Shown piece after piece: positions 44,299-56,074 of a DNA stretch of 64,000 nucleotides (the first letter of the stretch is position 1; the number at the start of each line of letters is the position of its first letter). A program made the position numbers and the translations under genes. The DNA is from Bactrocera neohumeralis (lineage: Eukaryota; Arthropoda; Insecta; Diptera; Tephritidae): positions 40,410,370 through 40,474,369 of the forward strand of contig NC_065923.1 of assembly GCF_024586455.1 (NCBI RefSeq), in the 5' to 3' direction. The notes under the pieces are model-generated. The model made no database searches and was not told where the DNA came from. It saw only the letters and a program-made list of their open reading frames with translations.

Positions 44299-45260
44299 TG
44301 ACCATATGTGTAAATATACACAAATTTGCACTAACTTGCGCAGCATGCAGCGTGTCTGGCAAAGCAAATACTTGTGCGGCAATGGCGCACTAAAAGCGAA
44401 CGACACTACCTCCCTTGACGCCGAGCAACGTGCAACAGTTGCAGCCGTGTTGCTGTCGCAGTTTGGGTACAAAGTCGAAGTTGAGGTGAGACGCTCGTTT
44501 GCTTGCTTCCACTGAGCTATATGTGCTGACTATGGGGACTAAGTGTCGTTGCACTCGAAATCAACAAAGCGAATTGAGTGCCACCAGCCGTTGTTGCTCT
44601 CGGTTGCACCGGCAAATGGTATCGAGGTACGACGTACTCGTCATTGCGAACCCTATCAAATTTTATGTCTACGCGGAGCTCCGATAGAGTTCACTGTACA
44701 TGAATGCAACAGCACGCTCTTGTTTTTTTTTGCTGTTTTTCCTTTATTACTTGGCTTTCTGTCCCCGCTATGGCGCCGCTATTGCAAAGTATCGATTTAC
44801 AAATCAATGCAAACTCTAGCCCGATACCTAAGTACATAACAAACCTTTACTATATGTGTATGTTTGATGACAGACTTGCCAGTGCCTACCTAACGTTGGC
44901 AGTTCGCTTGTCACACTTTGTGAATTTGTTCGAAGCCTATGGCAGCATTGGCATTCCACTTCGCCAAATCAAATCGTACCGAATTCAAACGCTTCATACC
45001 AAATCAACCTCAACGATGGACCCGCCCCCTGCCGATACAACAATGTACGGCGCACCGAATAGCTGTGGTGTTACCTTTGAAATGCCACCCGTTCGCTTGT
45101 TGCTTTTTGGCTATGGCATCGGTATGCTGAAATAGTTTTTGAAGTTTTCAAAGATTTTTTGTAATGATTTGCGTTGCTTTCTTGTTGCCTCGACCGTCCG
45201 TATTACGCCAGCGGCAAAGTGTGCGGCACTTTCAGTTCAGTTGGTAACTCCGTAGTTTGT
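44299..45260 (+). other. GC-richer unique island with candidate exon-like frame
   Basis: ATG at 44,345 opens MQRVWQSKYLCGNGALKAND... for 47 codons to a good donor, GAG|GTGAGA (exon end 44,485, phase 0), with C/G-ending codons unusual for this window. The upstream acceptor is weak (CTAACTTGCGCAG with too little pyrimidine). A second plus frame, 44,704-45,135 (143 codons), has no recognisable domain. It could be a 5' exon, or regulatory sequence with chance frames. Confidence 0.25.
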
Positions 45261-45439
45261 TTGCCTCATTGGAACCAGTCGAAATTATGATTTTTTTTAC
45301 TTGATAAAAGCTACTTTCTACTTAGTCAAGTGGAAATTTCATGTACTGGTCATTTAATAATTTAAATTTTTTTCAAATTTTTGCGAATGCGAAACGTTGT
45401 TTTGTATTTATATTCAAAATTTGTAAGTTTCTTTAAGAA

Positions 45440-45718
45440 ACACTGTATCTTCTTTATTGGCATAGACACCGGTTTCGCGGTTATAGCCGAGTTTACAACA
45501 GCGCGGCAGTCGTTCTTCCTTTTCGCTGTTTGGCGCCAATTGGAGTTTTCAAGTGTAGTCAGCTGCTTCTCCACCTGGTATTTCCAACGGAGTGGAAGTC
45601 TTCTGCTTCCTTCGCTTCCCCCGGCGGGTACTGCTCGATACTTGCCGTTGCCAATGCGCAAATTCTCCGCAGAACCTTTCTCGAAAACTCGTAACGTCGG
45701 CTAATCAGATGATGTCAT
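45440..45718 (-). mobile_element. RTE-like non-LTR retrotransposon 3' end
   Basis: The minus frame from 45,661 reads MRIGNGKYRA then SRRLPLRWKYQVEKQLTTLE and NWRQTAKRKNDCRAVVNSAI. This is the extreme C terminus of the family also seen at 51,080 and 59,185. The segment between GNGKYR and the Gly/Arg-rich tail is deleted. It lies just 3' of a LOA remnant. Confidence 0.75.
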
Positions 45719-45734
45719 CGTCCGTAACAGGACG

Positions 45735-46870
45735 GTACCTACCTTCCCCGTTAGTATGGTAAGGATTAGATAAGTTGTCGGCGACGTCATCCAACGGTAG
45801 ACTCAAGAAACGTGCTGTTTCGATGGGTTCGGACCAAAGGGAGAGAGTTGTCAGAGGAATATAGTTAGTGGGACATGCAAACCACCTCGGTCAGGTCATG
45901 CGGAGACTCATTGCGAGCAGGACATTTATTAGATATATCGGTGTCTATTCTGGATAATTAGGAGTTTAATCTGCTACTACATCCAGAACGCAGAAGCTGC
46001 GGAAGGGTATCTCTCGTTTGTCGCGAGTGGTGGTTTGACTCCTAGTACGACATTCACTGAAAGGGAGTCGGTGAAGGTGTTGATGCCTCCATGAATGAAT
46101 GGCGGTCAGTGCTTGTCAAAGTCTGGTCGACGTATTGCTTGATGTCGTCGATGTATTTGAGGAATGACCTCTTGATGCTCCTAGGAGGCGGTTCCGCTCC
46201 AAGCAGGTGACTGGAATAATTTCTGCGAAAGCACCACAGCAGGAATTGCTTGGAGAGGAGTTCATTATGCTCCTTAACTGGGATCATACGGTCCTCACTA
46301 TGTATGTAGGTGTTCAAAAGGGATCCTGTGAGGATTTTGTTGCGACTCTGTATTTTGGCGATAATCGCGGTCGTATGAGGAGTGAATTAGCACAGACTAT
46401 CGAAAGTCGCACCTAATATTTTAAGATTATTGACAGTCGGAATCTTAACGCCATCGACTGCAATATTTACGTCAAGTCTGTACTCCTTCGAGCACAGTTT
46501 GTGAATGTGTTCGCTATGGATTTCGTGGGGGAGGAACCTGGAGGGAGCGTAGTTTTTTCGATGTCCTCAAGTAGCGTTGTGTGATTGACTGTGTCAAAGG
46601 CTTTTGACAAGTCCAACGCTACGAGGATCGTTCTCTCACAGGGTGGTCTGGTCCTTCATGATGCTAAATGCTGTGGTGGTACTGTGCACTTTTTGGAAGC
46701 CATGCTGGTGGTTTGCTGGGCTCAGTTGGGGTGTGAAGGTCGGGCGTAGCAAGGCCTCAAATGTCTTCACTACTGGTGTGAGGAGAGTTATCGGACAATA
46801 GGACTCCCATTTGTTAGCGGGTTTCCCAGCAGTAGCAGGACCACTCTTCCGATTTGCCACACATCGGCTT
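45735..46870 (-). mobile_element. LOA-clade non-LTR retrotransposon, RT to C terminus (degenerate)
   Basis: Minus-strand pieces are in order: NKWESYCPITLLTPVVKTFE with ALLRPTFTP and NHQHGFQKVHSTTTAFS (RT boxes, 46,810-46,660), VDGVKIPTVNNLKILGATFD (about 46,470-46,410), AKIQSRNKIL, RMIPVKEHNELLSKQFLLWC (46,290), NVVLGVKPPLATNERYP (about 46,058), and a C-terminal ACPTNYIPLTTLSLWSEPIE then TARFLSLPLDDVADNLS (about 45,890-45,777). This order and the SLWSEP..ARFL tail are typical of the LOA clade. The catalytic YADD segment is deleted and multiple shifts occur. Confidence 0.85.
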
Positions 46871-48970
46871 AACCTATAGAGTTAGTGTATCTGGGCACTA
46901 TATTTTACTTTAATATTCCGAAAGCTTTTATAAAAATAATTACTAGGTCTTTTGAGCTTTGAACACCTTCAATGTCAGTCAGTGAAAATATACTTGTAGA
47001 ACTAGACCAAGATAGTCAGCCGGTAATGTAGCTTGCTTTAGCATAGTTCGAAGCGTCATATACGAGGAAGTCTTACTAACTACGTGTGTACTGTATAAAG
47101 CCGTCTAACACCCAGTCTTTCTCCACTTGTTTAAATATGAAGAGATATAACTTTGCAAAAGACGTAATTCGATTTGTCAGCTAACTTGTGGTTTATTGAA
47201 AATCGGAGTACCTTGGACTGTTTCCTACTTTTCGACACTTCTTCTGCCCAGGCACGTGGCCACGTGCTGTATTCAATCTGGTGGGGGAAAAAATTACCCT
47301 CTCGCTTATAAACTCTTTCTGTTTCTAAGAAATTTATATAAAATATTTATGTATGTAAATGAAAAGCGGGAAGTACTTTTATTCAGCAGATTAAATAAGT
47401 ATTATATACTCACTACTTATTTCTTTGAAAAATCCATTTCGTAGAATATTCACACATACATAGGCGTGCAGTTGTGTAAGAAGTTTTACAATTTCCTTTT
47501 GTTTCAATGGCTACTCCTGATCGTTCGATAACGACTGAAAGCTTAATTTCCTTGCGCTACCAAGCCCAAGCCCAAGCCCTTTAAAGTAGCGCAAAGCTGC
47601 CCGATTAATATTACGTTTTGTTTTTGCATTCGCTTGCGTAGCGCTCCGAAGGCAGTGCATTCGCCTTTCATTGCACGTCATGCCACATGTGCATAGATGC
47701 ACGTCTGAATGGGTGTATGCGTGTGTGTGGGTGTAGGTGTGCGCGTACTTTTGCGTCTATTGCCATTGCATGTGACCTTAATTGAGGCGTTTTGTTGTTG
47801 CTTAGCGCATGAAAACTGAAATAGAGAAAATTGAATAAAGTAAAATAGTTGTTTTGTTGTAGTTGTACACCGCTTACGCCTGCATAATGCACTCAAACAC
47901 ATATATGTATATATAAAAAATATATATATATGTATATGTGTGTGCATGGAAATTATTTTCCTAAAATTCACTACGCTCAGTCAGCTCTTACGCTCTTCTG
48001 CCGCAGACTTTCTTAGCGTTTTCATAACATTGCTCTTCCAGCGCTTTAGCCTCGAGTGTCGGCGTTTGCCTCGTGGTTGGTCCTGTGTGGGTTTCTGCTT
48101 TGGCACCCCTTTCACTTTAGCTTTTTGCAATTATTTTTTGCCATATTTATGTAGTTGGGTCACCGCTGACCGACCGACCGACCAACCGTCCGTTCGTTTG
48201 CAATTTATTCTCTCGCCTCTAGACTACGTCAACACTTCTCAACCAGCATTCGTTATACTCAGCCGAGCTCGAACGATTCGCGGTGCTGGCTTTGTGTGCG
48301 GCAAATATTGAAAACAAACACTTGCTTGTGCGTGTGTGCATGTGTGTGTATAGTTTGCCGGGAATATACCGCTAGAATGTTCACTGTTCTCTTTCTGTGC
48401 AATTGGTTGGGTGGTTGGTTGCGCGAGATGCGAGTGGGAGGCGTGTGACTCGCATCCGCTGCTGCGTTCTGCTTGTATGCACCTCAGTGTGGCGTTTAGT
48501 TTAATAGCGCCGCCGTCGTGGCAATTGCCGGTGCCGTAGCCGTCACTTATCATCAACGTTTGACGTTTCTGGGCCTGCACTCGTTTTGTAGCGCCTGCTA
48601 CTCCCCTTGTTGTGCGCTGAAAGCTTCTTGTTGCTTCGCTGTCTAAATAAAAAAGTGACAACTGGCTGGCTGGCTGGCGGGAGCACTAGTTGGCGGTTGC
48701 GTCTGCCGGTTTGCCGCCTCGTTTGTTGTTTGATTGCTTTCATGCACAACTTGGGTTGGGTTACATCGGGTCACTTCGGTGTGTCGGTACACTTATCGAA
48801 GGACACAAGCAGACGCAAGTACATACATACATACATACATATATTGCTTATGTGCGTGTTTAATATTATTTTCATAAAGCATTTACCATATATTTACTGG
48901 CAAGCGTACTATGTTGTTCAACTGTAAACCTAGAATTTGTGTGATCAGTTTGGTAAACAAATTTATTTGT
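46871..48970. other. Unique DNA incl. GC-richer island; no gene recognised
   Basis: 47,500-48,800 is GC-richer, with short tandem motifs CCAAGCCCAAGCCCAAGCCC (about 47,560), GACCGACCGACCGACCAACC (about 48,169), GGCTGGCTGGCTGGC (about 48,663), (ta)n at 47,910-47,935 and (acat)n at 48,819-48,841. Frames of 100-140 codons overlap on both strands (47,940-48,311 plus; 48,239-48,661 minus) with no domain. Enhancer or 5' exon function is possible by composition only. Confidence 0.35.
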
Positions 48971-48973
48971 GAA

Positions 48974-50405
48974 ACTTCGATATCGAAAACAGTTCAATTA
49001 TAGTGTCTTCGATTCACCCCACTTCTCTTGTGTTTGAATTCTCTGCTCGTGCGTTGAAAAATTTGCATATGAAAGCAATAACAAAAATTATCATGTCGAT
49101 TGCAAAAAATATATGTATATCAAATCTTCTATCTTATCTCCATTTGTCTCTGGAGTTTTCACTTCTATTTATAAGTATATATTAGTTGTTTGTTCGATTT
49201 TATAGTCGTCAAGTTCCAACGCATCGAAAACAACTAAACATAATTATATCATGCTGTAGCATACCAGGTGTCATAAGACGATGATAATGTCTTCACCAAA
49301 ACTTTCCTTCAATAAAAAAATTTTTTCGTAGCCTGTAAGCTGCTCCATCTTGTTGGAACCGAAGGTCGTCCACATCAACATCTTCCAACTCAGGCACGAA
49401 AAAGTCATTGTATACCGTGCATCTATAAAGCTCCCCCTGGACTGGAACATTTAATCGGCTTCATTTTTGAAGAGATATGGACCCCCTGCCCACAGAGCAC
49501 AAAAATGACTTTTTGTGGATGTGATGGCATATCCTCAATGGCTTGTGGATTATTATCATTGCAAATGCGACAGTTTTGTCTTTTAACGTACTCATTCCTC
49601 CAAAAAGTGAGCTTCATCACGGAACAAAAAATTCTTGTGAAAACCGCTTTCGGTTGTCATCTCGTTTTCGCCCTATTCAACAAACATGGCGCATTTGTTG
49701 GTTGTTTGGTTTTAATTCTTACATGAATCTTGGAGTTTGTGAGCTCGCAAACGACAATACTTCCGCAAAATCTTTCATAAAGTGGATGGCCACAGCTTCA
49801 ATTGCTGCACGCCATGGCGAATGAACACATTTGAATCTTCTTCGATACTTTGCTCCACAGCAACAATGTCGGCTTCGCTGCGCACTCTACGATGTCTCTG
49901 AGGATCCATATCTCTTCAAAAATGAAGCCGATTAAATGTTCCAGTCCAGGGGAACTTTATAGATACACGGTTAATGAGTTTTTCGTGCCTGAGTTGGAAG
50001 ATGTTGATGTGGACGACCTTTGGTTCCAACAAGATGGAGCAGCTTACAGGCTACGAAAAAATTTTTTTATTGAAGGAAAGTTTTGGTGAAGACATTATCA
50101 TCGTCTTATGACACCTGGTATGCTATAGCAGAATATAATTATGTTTAGTTGTTTTCGATGCGTTGGAACTTGACGATATATCGAACAAACAACTAATATA
50201 TACTTATAAATAGAAGTGAAAACTCCAGAGACAAATGGAGATAAGATAGAAGATTTGATATACATATATTTTATTGCAATCGATATGATAATTTTTGTTG
50301 TTGCTTTCATATGCAAATTTTTGAACGCACGAGCAGAGAATTCAAACACAAGAGAAGTGGGCCGAATCGAAGACACTATAATTGAACAGTTTTCGATATC
50401 GAAGT
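48974..50405. repeat. Giant inverted repeat (~0.5-kb arms, 416-bp loop), potential hairpin RNA locus
   Basis: The left arm 48,974-49,485 and right arm 49,902-50,405 are inverse copies with only scattered differences by eye, from ACTTCGATATCGAAAAC at the outer ends to TTTGAAGAGATATGGA at the inner ends. The loop (49,486-49,901) continues a minus-strand DD41D transposase frame (KRQNCRICNDNNPQAIE). The inner arm portions encode VPELEDVDVDDL.FQQDGAAY with the second catalytic Asp. The outer ~280 bp of each arm is not transposase. A transcript through it would fold into a ~500-bp duplex. Confidence 0.9.
49290..49820 (-). mobile_element. DD41D transposase segment forming left arm and loop of the inverted repeat
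   Basis: Read on the minus strand from about 49,820: AVEAVAIHFMKDF-region debris, a first-Asp segment (LFRDEAHFLEE-like, about 49,625-49,590), NCRICNDNNPQAIEDMPSHP then QKVIFVLCGQGVHISSKMKP, and VPELEDVDVDDLRFQQDGAA (about 49,400-49,345). The sequence after the second Asp diverges (LRKKFF) and the third Asp is missing. The inverted copy at 49,902-50,089 repeats the second-Asp part on the plus strand. Confidence 0.75.
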
Positions 50406-50859
50406 ACCGCGATCTATAGTCAGTCACTAATAAATTCGAGCATTATTATTAAAGCGTTGTGGACTAGAAAGGCAATGCGCTCACTTTTCGTATTTGCGGA
50501 TCTAATGCATTCTGTAACTACTTGACAAATAGCTCGAACTGCAGTACTAACTTATCGGAGCAACGAGATTTTTTATAGTCGGATTTCGGTTAATCTTTTA
50601 CTAGTTCAAAAAACTCACAATATTAAGTTCCTAGTAAAGTATGACAAAACAGGTATATCAGCCTTAGATTTCAATTACTTACAAAAATTGTGCGGTAAAT
50701 TAACTAAAGACCTTAGATTGGTCTGGCCACGCATAGACAAGTTTTGGATCTTTGAGGTACCAGTTGCAGTTACAATAGGAAGTTCCTAAAAAATAGTCAG
50801 TATCTAGGATGCCTGACAGACTCTGCCACCTCACTATCGATTCCTCTTCCAGTGTAAAT
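50406..50859. other. No gene recognised
   Basis: AT-rich DNA between the inverted repeat and LINE debris; no frame of note. Confidence 0.3.
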
Positions 50860-51075
50860 ATCCGATCTACCTTTTTATATATGACTTTTGTAGGCTTGTA
50901 CAAAAAGATCGTTCCATCGCGTTTTGATTTTCGTTACTATACTTTTGTTCAGATTGTCGATAGGCAATGCCTGGGTTCTCGGATGAAAGCCGTACAACAC
51001 TCTTGACAATCTCCTCCGCTATCTCATTACCCTCGATGCTTTTGTGACTCAGTAGAAATGTAGACACTTGCTTCT
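50860..51075 (-). mobile_element. LINE RNase H fragment
   Basis: The minus frame (51,060-50,870) reads QVSTFLLSHKSIEGNEIAEE followed by IVKSVVRLSSENP. The string (G)H..IEGNE.A(D) is the C-terminal RNase H box with the catalytic His and Asp; here the Gly before the His is Ser and the Asp is Glu, so the site is lost. Probably debris of an RNase H-bearing LINE like those at 1,577 and 42,388. Confidence 0.6.
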
Positions 51076-51845
51076 TGTACTTCTTTATAGACCCGAGTTT
51101 ACAATAGCGCGACAGTCGTTCTTCATTTTCGCTGCTTGGCGCCAATTAGAGACTCCAAGTGTAGCCAAGTCCACCTGGTCTTTCCAACGGAGTGAAGGAC
51201 TTCCTCTCCTGTTTCCTCCTGCGGCCAGCGTAGATGCTGTCTCTTAATTCGCTGAACTATGTTAGTGTCGTCGTATATCTCGTACAGCTTATCGTTCCAC
51301 CGGCTGCGGTATTCGCCATTGCCAATGCGCAAAAGATCATAAATCTTCCGCAGAATATTTCTCGAAAACTCGTAACGTCGATTCATCACATGTTGTCTAC
51401 GTCCATTCCTCTGACTCCATGACTTGTAGATGATATTGATATCATCGGCATATGCCAGCAGTTGAACACTCTTATAGAAGATTGTACCTTCTCTATTCAG
51501 CTCTGCAGCTCGAATTCTTTTCTCTAAGAGCAGACGTCGTCCGATAAGGAGTCGCCTTGTCTGAAACCTCGTTTGGTATTGAACGGCTTGGAGTGGTCCT
51601 TCCCGATCTTGACGGAGCTTTTGGTATTGCTCAAAGTCAGTTTACATAGCCGCATCAGAAATAACGCTAATTTTCGTGCTGTCAAAGCAGTTTTTCACGG
51701 GTCTTTTCCAAGATTGGCGCATGGTGAATAACTGGTCAGTTGTTGATTTTCCAGGCCTGCAGCCACACTGGTAAGGTCAAATCGGTTTCTTGGCGGTGAG
51801 CTTTAATCTTTCACAGTACGCTCGATAGAACCTTATACTAGAATA
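51076..51845 (-). mobile_element. RTE-like non-LTR retrotransposon: RT palm with YADD and C terminus
   Basis: From the high end of the minus strand: YQCGCRPGKSTTDQLFTMRQ (RT box, about 51,770-51,710), frame-broken VISDAAM, VQLLAYADDINII (catalytic Y-A-D-D box, about 51,470-51,430), NRRYEFSRNILRKIYDLLRI (51,385 on), NDKLYEIYDDTNIVQRIKRQ and a short tail. The family is shared with 45,440 and 59,185. An internal deletion brings YADD next to the thumb region, and stops inactivate it. It is the only copy here that keeps the catalytic box. Confidence 0.83.
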
Positions 51846-53140
51846 ATTTACTAATAACTAACTTTATATTAGTTTAAATTCTGTGAAGAGGTTATAGTTA
51901 TGAACTAGTAATTCCTATGATGTTTGATGCTTTACTGCAACGTAGTTAGATATGTATTCATGGTATATGTATATGTATGTTTATATTAATTTAACCGTTT
52001 GCGGCCCATCAATTTCTCAAGCCTTGAAACGCAAAGTCCAACCACCTCTGCTTTCGAAATTGGCAAGCGTTGAATTTTACAACAAAACTAAACTTGCTTG
52101 TTGTATATGTGTGTATTATAGTATCTCTCGTCTATATTATTGTTTGTTTGCCAACTTACAAAGCAACTGTGGCGTTTGATTGAAGACGAGGTGGAGAGAG
52201 AGAGCGGCTGTTTTCTATGGTATGCTTTGGCTTTTTGTTTTCTAATATTTTGCCATTTGCGCATTTGCTGCACTTTTATTGACGCAGCCAGCCAGCAGGC
52301 GGTGGGTAGTGGGAGGCGTGCGATGGACGTTACAATGTTCGTTGCTGACGTGTGGCAATACGCAAAATCATTTGTATGTGTATGTGTGTGTGTGTGTCTG
52401 TGTCTGCGAATGCGTTGCTTGCACTCGTTGGCGTGAAACGCATTGTTATTGTCGCTTAGCGTACTGTGGTTGTTGTGTACAGCTATGCACATTTGTTGCT
52501 TTAACTGCAACAAGCCAAAATCACATTGCCGTAAATCCGCGTAATTTCATTGTGTTGCATGGCATTCCATTTCAAAACGACCGGCCGTCAACGTCCGCTG
52601 ATTTGTTGCAGTTTTTTCATATTTTTACATGATTTTTTTCCTTTTTTTCCACGGCGTATGTTTGTATGCATGTGTCTTGAAGCAAAAAAGCAAAAATAAA
52701 TAGCAAAATGCAAAGTGCAAAAAAAGCTTGAAAATTAAAAATAATTATTGTGTTTTAATGACTGCATTAACATTTGTATGCGGCTGTAAAAATGCGCAGA
52801 TATTTTTTGTTGCTATATACATATACACACGTAGTCAAAATAATAAGTGCATACGCCAGTGTGACTTTCAATGACCAAACACTTTTATTCATGTTTGGTG
52901 GGAAAGAATGTTGCATTTCATTTTCATTTTGTCATTTAAATCAAAGGAATGAAGATATTAGTAATAAATATTGGAATAGGAGCTTAAATTTCTATTAGAT
53001 AATGAAGAGACAGATAGCTGTGTCTAAAAAAAATGTATTAGTTTCAGTTTTCCGTACCCTCTTTGATTTTTGCTTATTTCGTTCATCAGTATCTAATTTT
53101 TCAGTCTCTGGGTTTTGAATTTCGTTTTGTCATGCTGGCG
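51846..53140. other. Unique DNA with a GC-richer patch; no gene recognised
   Basis: 52,140-52,650 has overlapping frames on both strands (52,088-52,513 minus, 52,279-52,632 plus), a (TG)n tract at about 52,377-52,400 and AGAGAGAG at 52,195. No domain. A (tatg) run lies near 51,965. Confidence 0.35.
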
Positions 53141-53144
53141 TTAA

Positions 53145-53821
53145 GGGGGTATTCTGGTCTAGAAGCATGAATTTCAGGTAATTTTTAAAGTGTCGTAAAA
53201 AAAAGGCAATTAATTAATTATTTTACGATCCATTTCTTTATCAGTTATTTGTTAATTTTAGAAGAGTACAGAAAAAAATTAAAAACTAAAAAAAGTAAAA
53301 AATTTCAAAAATTATGAGCTGACGAAGTGGGGGGTCTCTAAAAATTCCACGTGACCATACCCATGACTTCAACCCTCCTAGTTATCTGAAACCAAAAAAA
53401 AGTGGCCGCAACTTTTTTTTTACAAAATGGCGACTGCCTGAAAAAAAAGTTTTTTTGGATAACTTTTTCTGACTATTTCGAATTTTTTAAAAATAATAAA
53501 AATAAAAATCTGTGGATGGGGCTAGTTCCAACCATAGACAAGCCTATAAAGTAGACTCTATAAAAATTTCAAGTAAATCGGTCCAGTAGAACCTGAGAAA
53601 TCGTGGGTATCGTTCCGAAAAGGTCAGTTTTGAGAAAAACGCGTTTAAAGTTTAGGAGACAATTCTAGTGAACACGGACGCCACGTTACAAAATCGGCTG
53701 TATCTCCGAAAATAAGTCGAATTTTGAAAATTCCTTCCATGGTCATATTTTTGAAAGTTTAAACTTTCAAGATATGCAAAAAAAAATCGATTTTTTCAAA
53801 ATCCTAGACAAGAATACCCCC
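53145..53821. mobile_element. TTAA-flanked inverted-repeat element, subfamily A, copy 2
   Basis: Same ends and interior as 4,829-5,532, with TTAA at 53,141-53,144 and 53,822-53,825. It differs by small indels (for example a shorter stretch after AGTTATCTGAAAC) and scattered substitutions. It is 677 bp against 704 bp. The high similarity of copies 48 kb apart suggests fairly recent activity of the source. Confidence 0.87.
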
Positions 53822-53825
53822 TTAA

Positions 53826-54330
53826 GTTTACGGCACGTATCAGTTGAACTCTCACACCAGTTTTTCCAACAAAATTTCAGCTCCTCCCAAAGCTTTTCAA
53901 TTGGATTCAAGTCGGTGGACTGACTTGGTCAATTAAGAGAACTCACACCTTTGTGCTGGGATCAATCTCTTATCAAGTACGAAGCATGTTTAGGATCGTT
54001 ATCCTACTGAAATGTCCATATTACCACACATTACATTACCATAGCGGAATACTTTCCTTAGCATATGGCAGCATCTTATTCCCTAAGATACAATATCTTC
54101 AGATTGGAGTCTATTCATGGTGTCTGTAATATGATGTATTGGTCAGACACCGTGTCATGAAAAGCAGCACCATACCATTGTGTTGCCGCCACCATGTTCA
54201 ACGGTATTTTTTCTAAACCGTGAATGCAACTTTTTGTCGCATTAAAGGCTTTTTTGTCGCTATCCTGCCAGGTAAATTAGCTCGTTGTAGCCTTCGTCGG
54301 ATCACTCGGAAAGATATTATATTACCAATA
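53826..54330 (-). mobile_element. Tc1-like (DD34E) transposase fragment
   Basis: The minus strand encodes RLQRANLPGRIATKKPLMRQ then KVAFTV (about 54,295-54,215), and later FQ.DNDPKHASYLIRD and SQSTDLNPIEKLWEELKF (about 54,010-53,870). The second Asp and the Glu of PIEKLW are separated by exactly 34 positions, the DD34E signature. The first-Asp segment is deleted and at least three stops interrupt it. It starts right at the TTAA flank of the neighbouring element, which therefore inserted at its end. Confidence 0.8.
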
Positions 54331-55024
54331 TCGCCTTAAATTATTCTTGAAGATATGAATATGTCGAGACGGGACGATACGTTATTTGTTGTTATTGATG
54401 TCTTTTTTCGTTGATATTATTTTTAATTTTTATGGTTTTCTGCATTTTTTTTTCAGCTGTTTATGTTTTTAATTAACAGTGGTGTCCTCAGGAACTCTTT
54501 GTACAGCTTTTAGGATTAAACCAACAAAAATAAAAAAAAATCCTTCGTCATGTTTCAAAAAATTTAATGTTTTCAAAAAGATGTATAAACTTCTTTAAAA
54601 TCTACCGAGCGGTTCTCAAGCTACAGTGGTCACCAAGATAAAAAAAAATATAGTTTAAAGAAAAACGCCATTGAGGTTCCAGAGCGGCTGAGAACCCTTT
54701 GTACCATCATGTTATCGAATAACTCGAAAAATTGTCGAATTTACCGCAAATTTTCAGAGAATTTTTCTAAGATATTATACTTTAAGGAAGGCTTATGAAC
54801 GTGTATGACCCAGCACTCATTATAGCCATCCTTCTCTATTTGATGAATTTTTTTTGTTGTACTTTTTGAATTTTCCTTCAAAGAGGCGATTATCACATTC
54901 TTATTCATTGAAACTTTCTTTTCACTGATGAGGAAGAAGTTGTTAGGAGACGGTTATGGCTAATGCGTAGAATCCAGAATAAATTCGATCCGCAAAACCT
55001 TTGTTTTTCTTGTTTCGAGCTTCC
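54331..55024. repeat. Relic repeat debris, related to 16,491-16,720
   Basis: 54,520-54,800 has the texture of the TTAA elements (GGTTCTCAAGCTACAGTGG, AAAGAAAAACGCCATT, TTTTCAGAGAATTTTTCTAA). No ends or coding. Confidence 0.4.
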
Positions 55025-55317
55025 GCGGCTCGCAATTTATTTTATACCTTGTCGGATATCCGTGCTGAGTCGATTAAGCCATGTCCTTCTGTCGGTTTAT
55101 ACGTGATCTAGTCGCTCAGTTTTTGAGATATCGATCTGAAATTTGGCGCACGTTCTTTTCTCCACAAGAAATCGCACATTTGTCAGAACCGCCGATATTG
55201 GAGCACTATAAGATATAGCTGCCATACAAACTGACCGATCAAACTCAAGTCCCAGTAAGGAAAACTTTTTTATTTGGAAAGATATCTTCAAAAAATGTAA
55301 CATAGATTATTGTTTAA
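55025..55317. repeat. Rep1 copy, first part (split by a TTAA element)
   Basis: TTTTTGAGATATCGATCTGA, GCCGATATTGGAGCACTATA, ATAGCTGCCATACAAACTGA and AGATATCTTCAAAAAATGTA are in family order. The copy breaks at TTAA (55,314-55,317) and resumes after 56,078. Confidence 0.75.
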
Positions 55318-56074
55318 GGGGGGAGTCTGCTTTAGAGGCATCAAAAAATCGTTTTTATTTATGATCTTTTTGGGAGGGAAAGAAATAATTGATTAAAGCG
55401 AAATTTCTGGAGTTTATAGTTATATATTGAAACATCATTTACAAATTTTTTGGATACTAAATCTTTGATATTCTGCCTTTGAGAAGCAACTAACTGATGC
55501 ATCTCGCATGTGCATTTGTCGGACGGCGGGCAGGATGCAGGTCGCAATTTCTATCGGAAACAGAAAATTCAAAGAGATTCATGTTTTTTTTTTAATAACT
55601 TTTCTTCTAGTTAAACAAAAACAAAAATTCCACTAAAAAGTGTAAAACTTAAAAAAAAAAATTTGAAAAATTGAAAAAAAAGTAATTTTTGACCAGAAAA
55701 ACTTTACTTTACGTTGTTTAAAAATATGTTCAAATTTGACTTTTCTTACTTTTTTTTAGTTTAAACAGAAGATAATTTAATGCCAAATATAATAAACTTT
55801 GCCACAATTCCATATGACGTTTAGTTTTTTTTTCTATCCTGCCCGCCGAGAAACCGAGAAATCGCGCGTCAAAGCTTTCGCTTTCTGCCCAAGCGCTCAT
55901 ATACTTACATACATACATATGTATCTGCTAGACGCTAGGTCACTATTTCCCTTGTAGCTTCGAAAATATTTCGAATTCGCATCTATAACTTTGGCGACAT
56001 ATTCTTAGATTATTTTTTAAGAGGTTTAAAAAGAAAATCGATTTTTTGAAGCTTCTAAAGCAGGCTATCCCCCC
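55318..56074. mobile_element. TTAA-flanked inverted-repeat element, subfamily C, nested in Rep1
   Basis: The left end GGGGGGAGTCTGCTTTAGAG is mirrored at the right (CTTCTAAAGCAGGCTATCCC then CCC) apart from a 3-bp indel. TTAA lies at 55,314-55,317 and 56,075-56,078. It interrupts Rep1 cleanly, which proves the boundaries and the 4-bp TTAA duplication. No coding; A/T-homopolymer interior as in subfamilies A and B. Confidence 0.87.

Noticed and set aside
47910..47935. TATA-rich stretch as a promoter TATA box
   Set aside because: It is a TA microsatellite; no initiator or transcript context.
48819..48841. ACAT-repeat tract as a regulatory array
   Set aside because: Ordinary microsatellite, similar to many others in the window.
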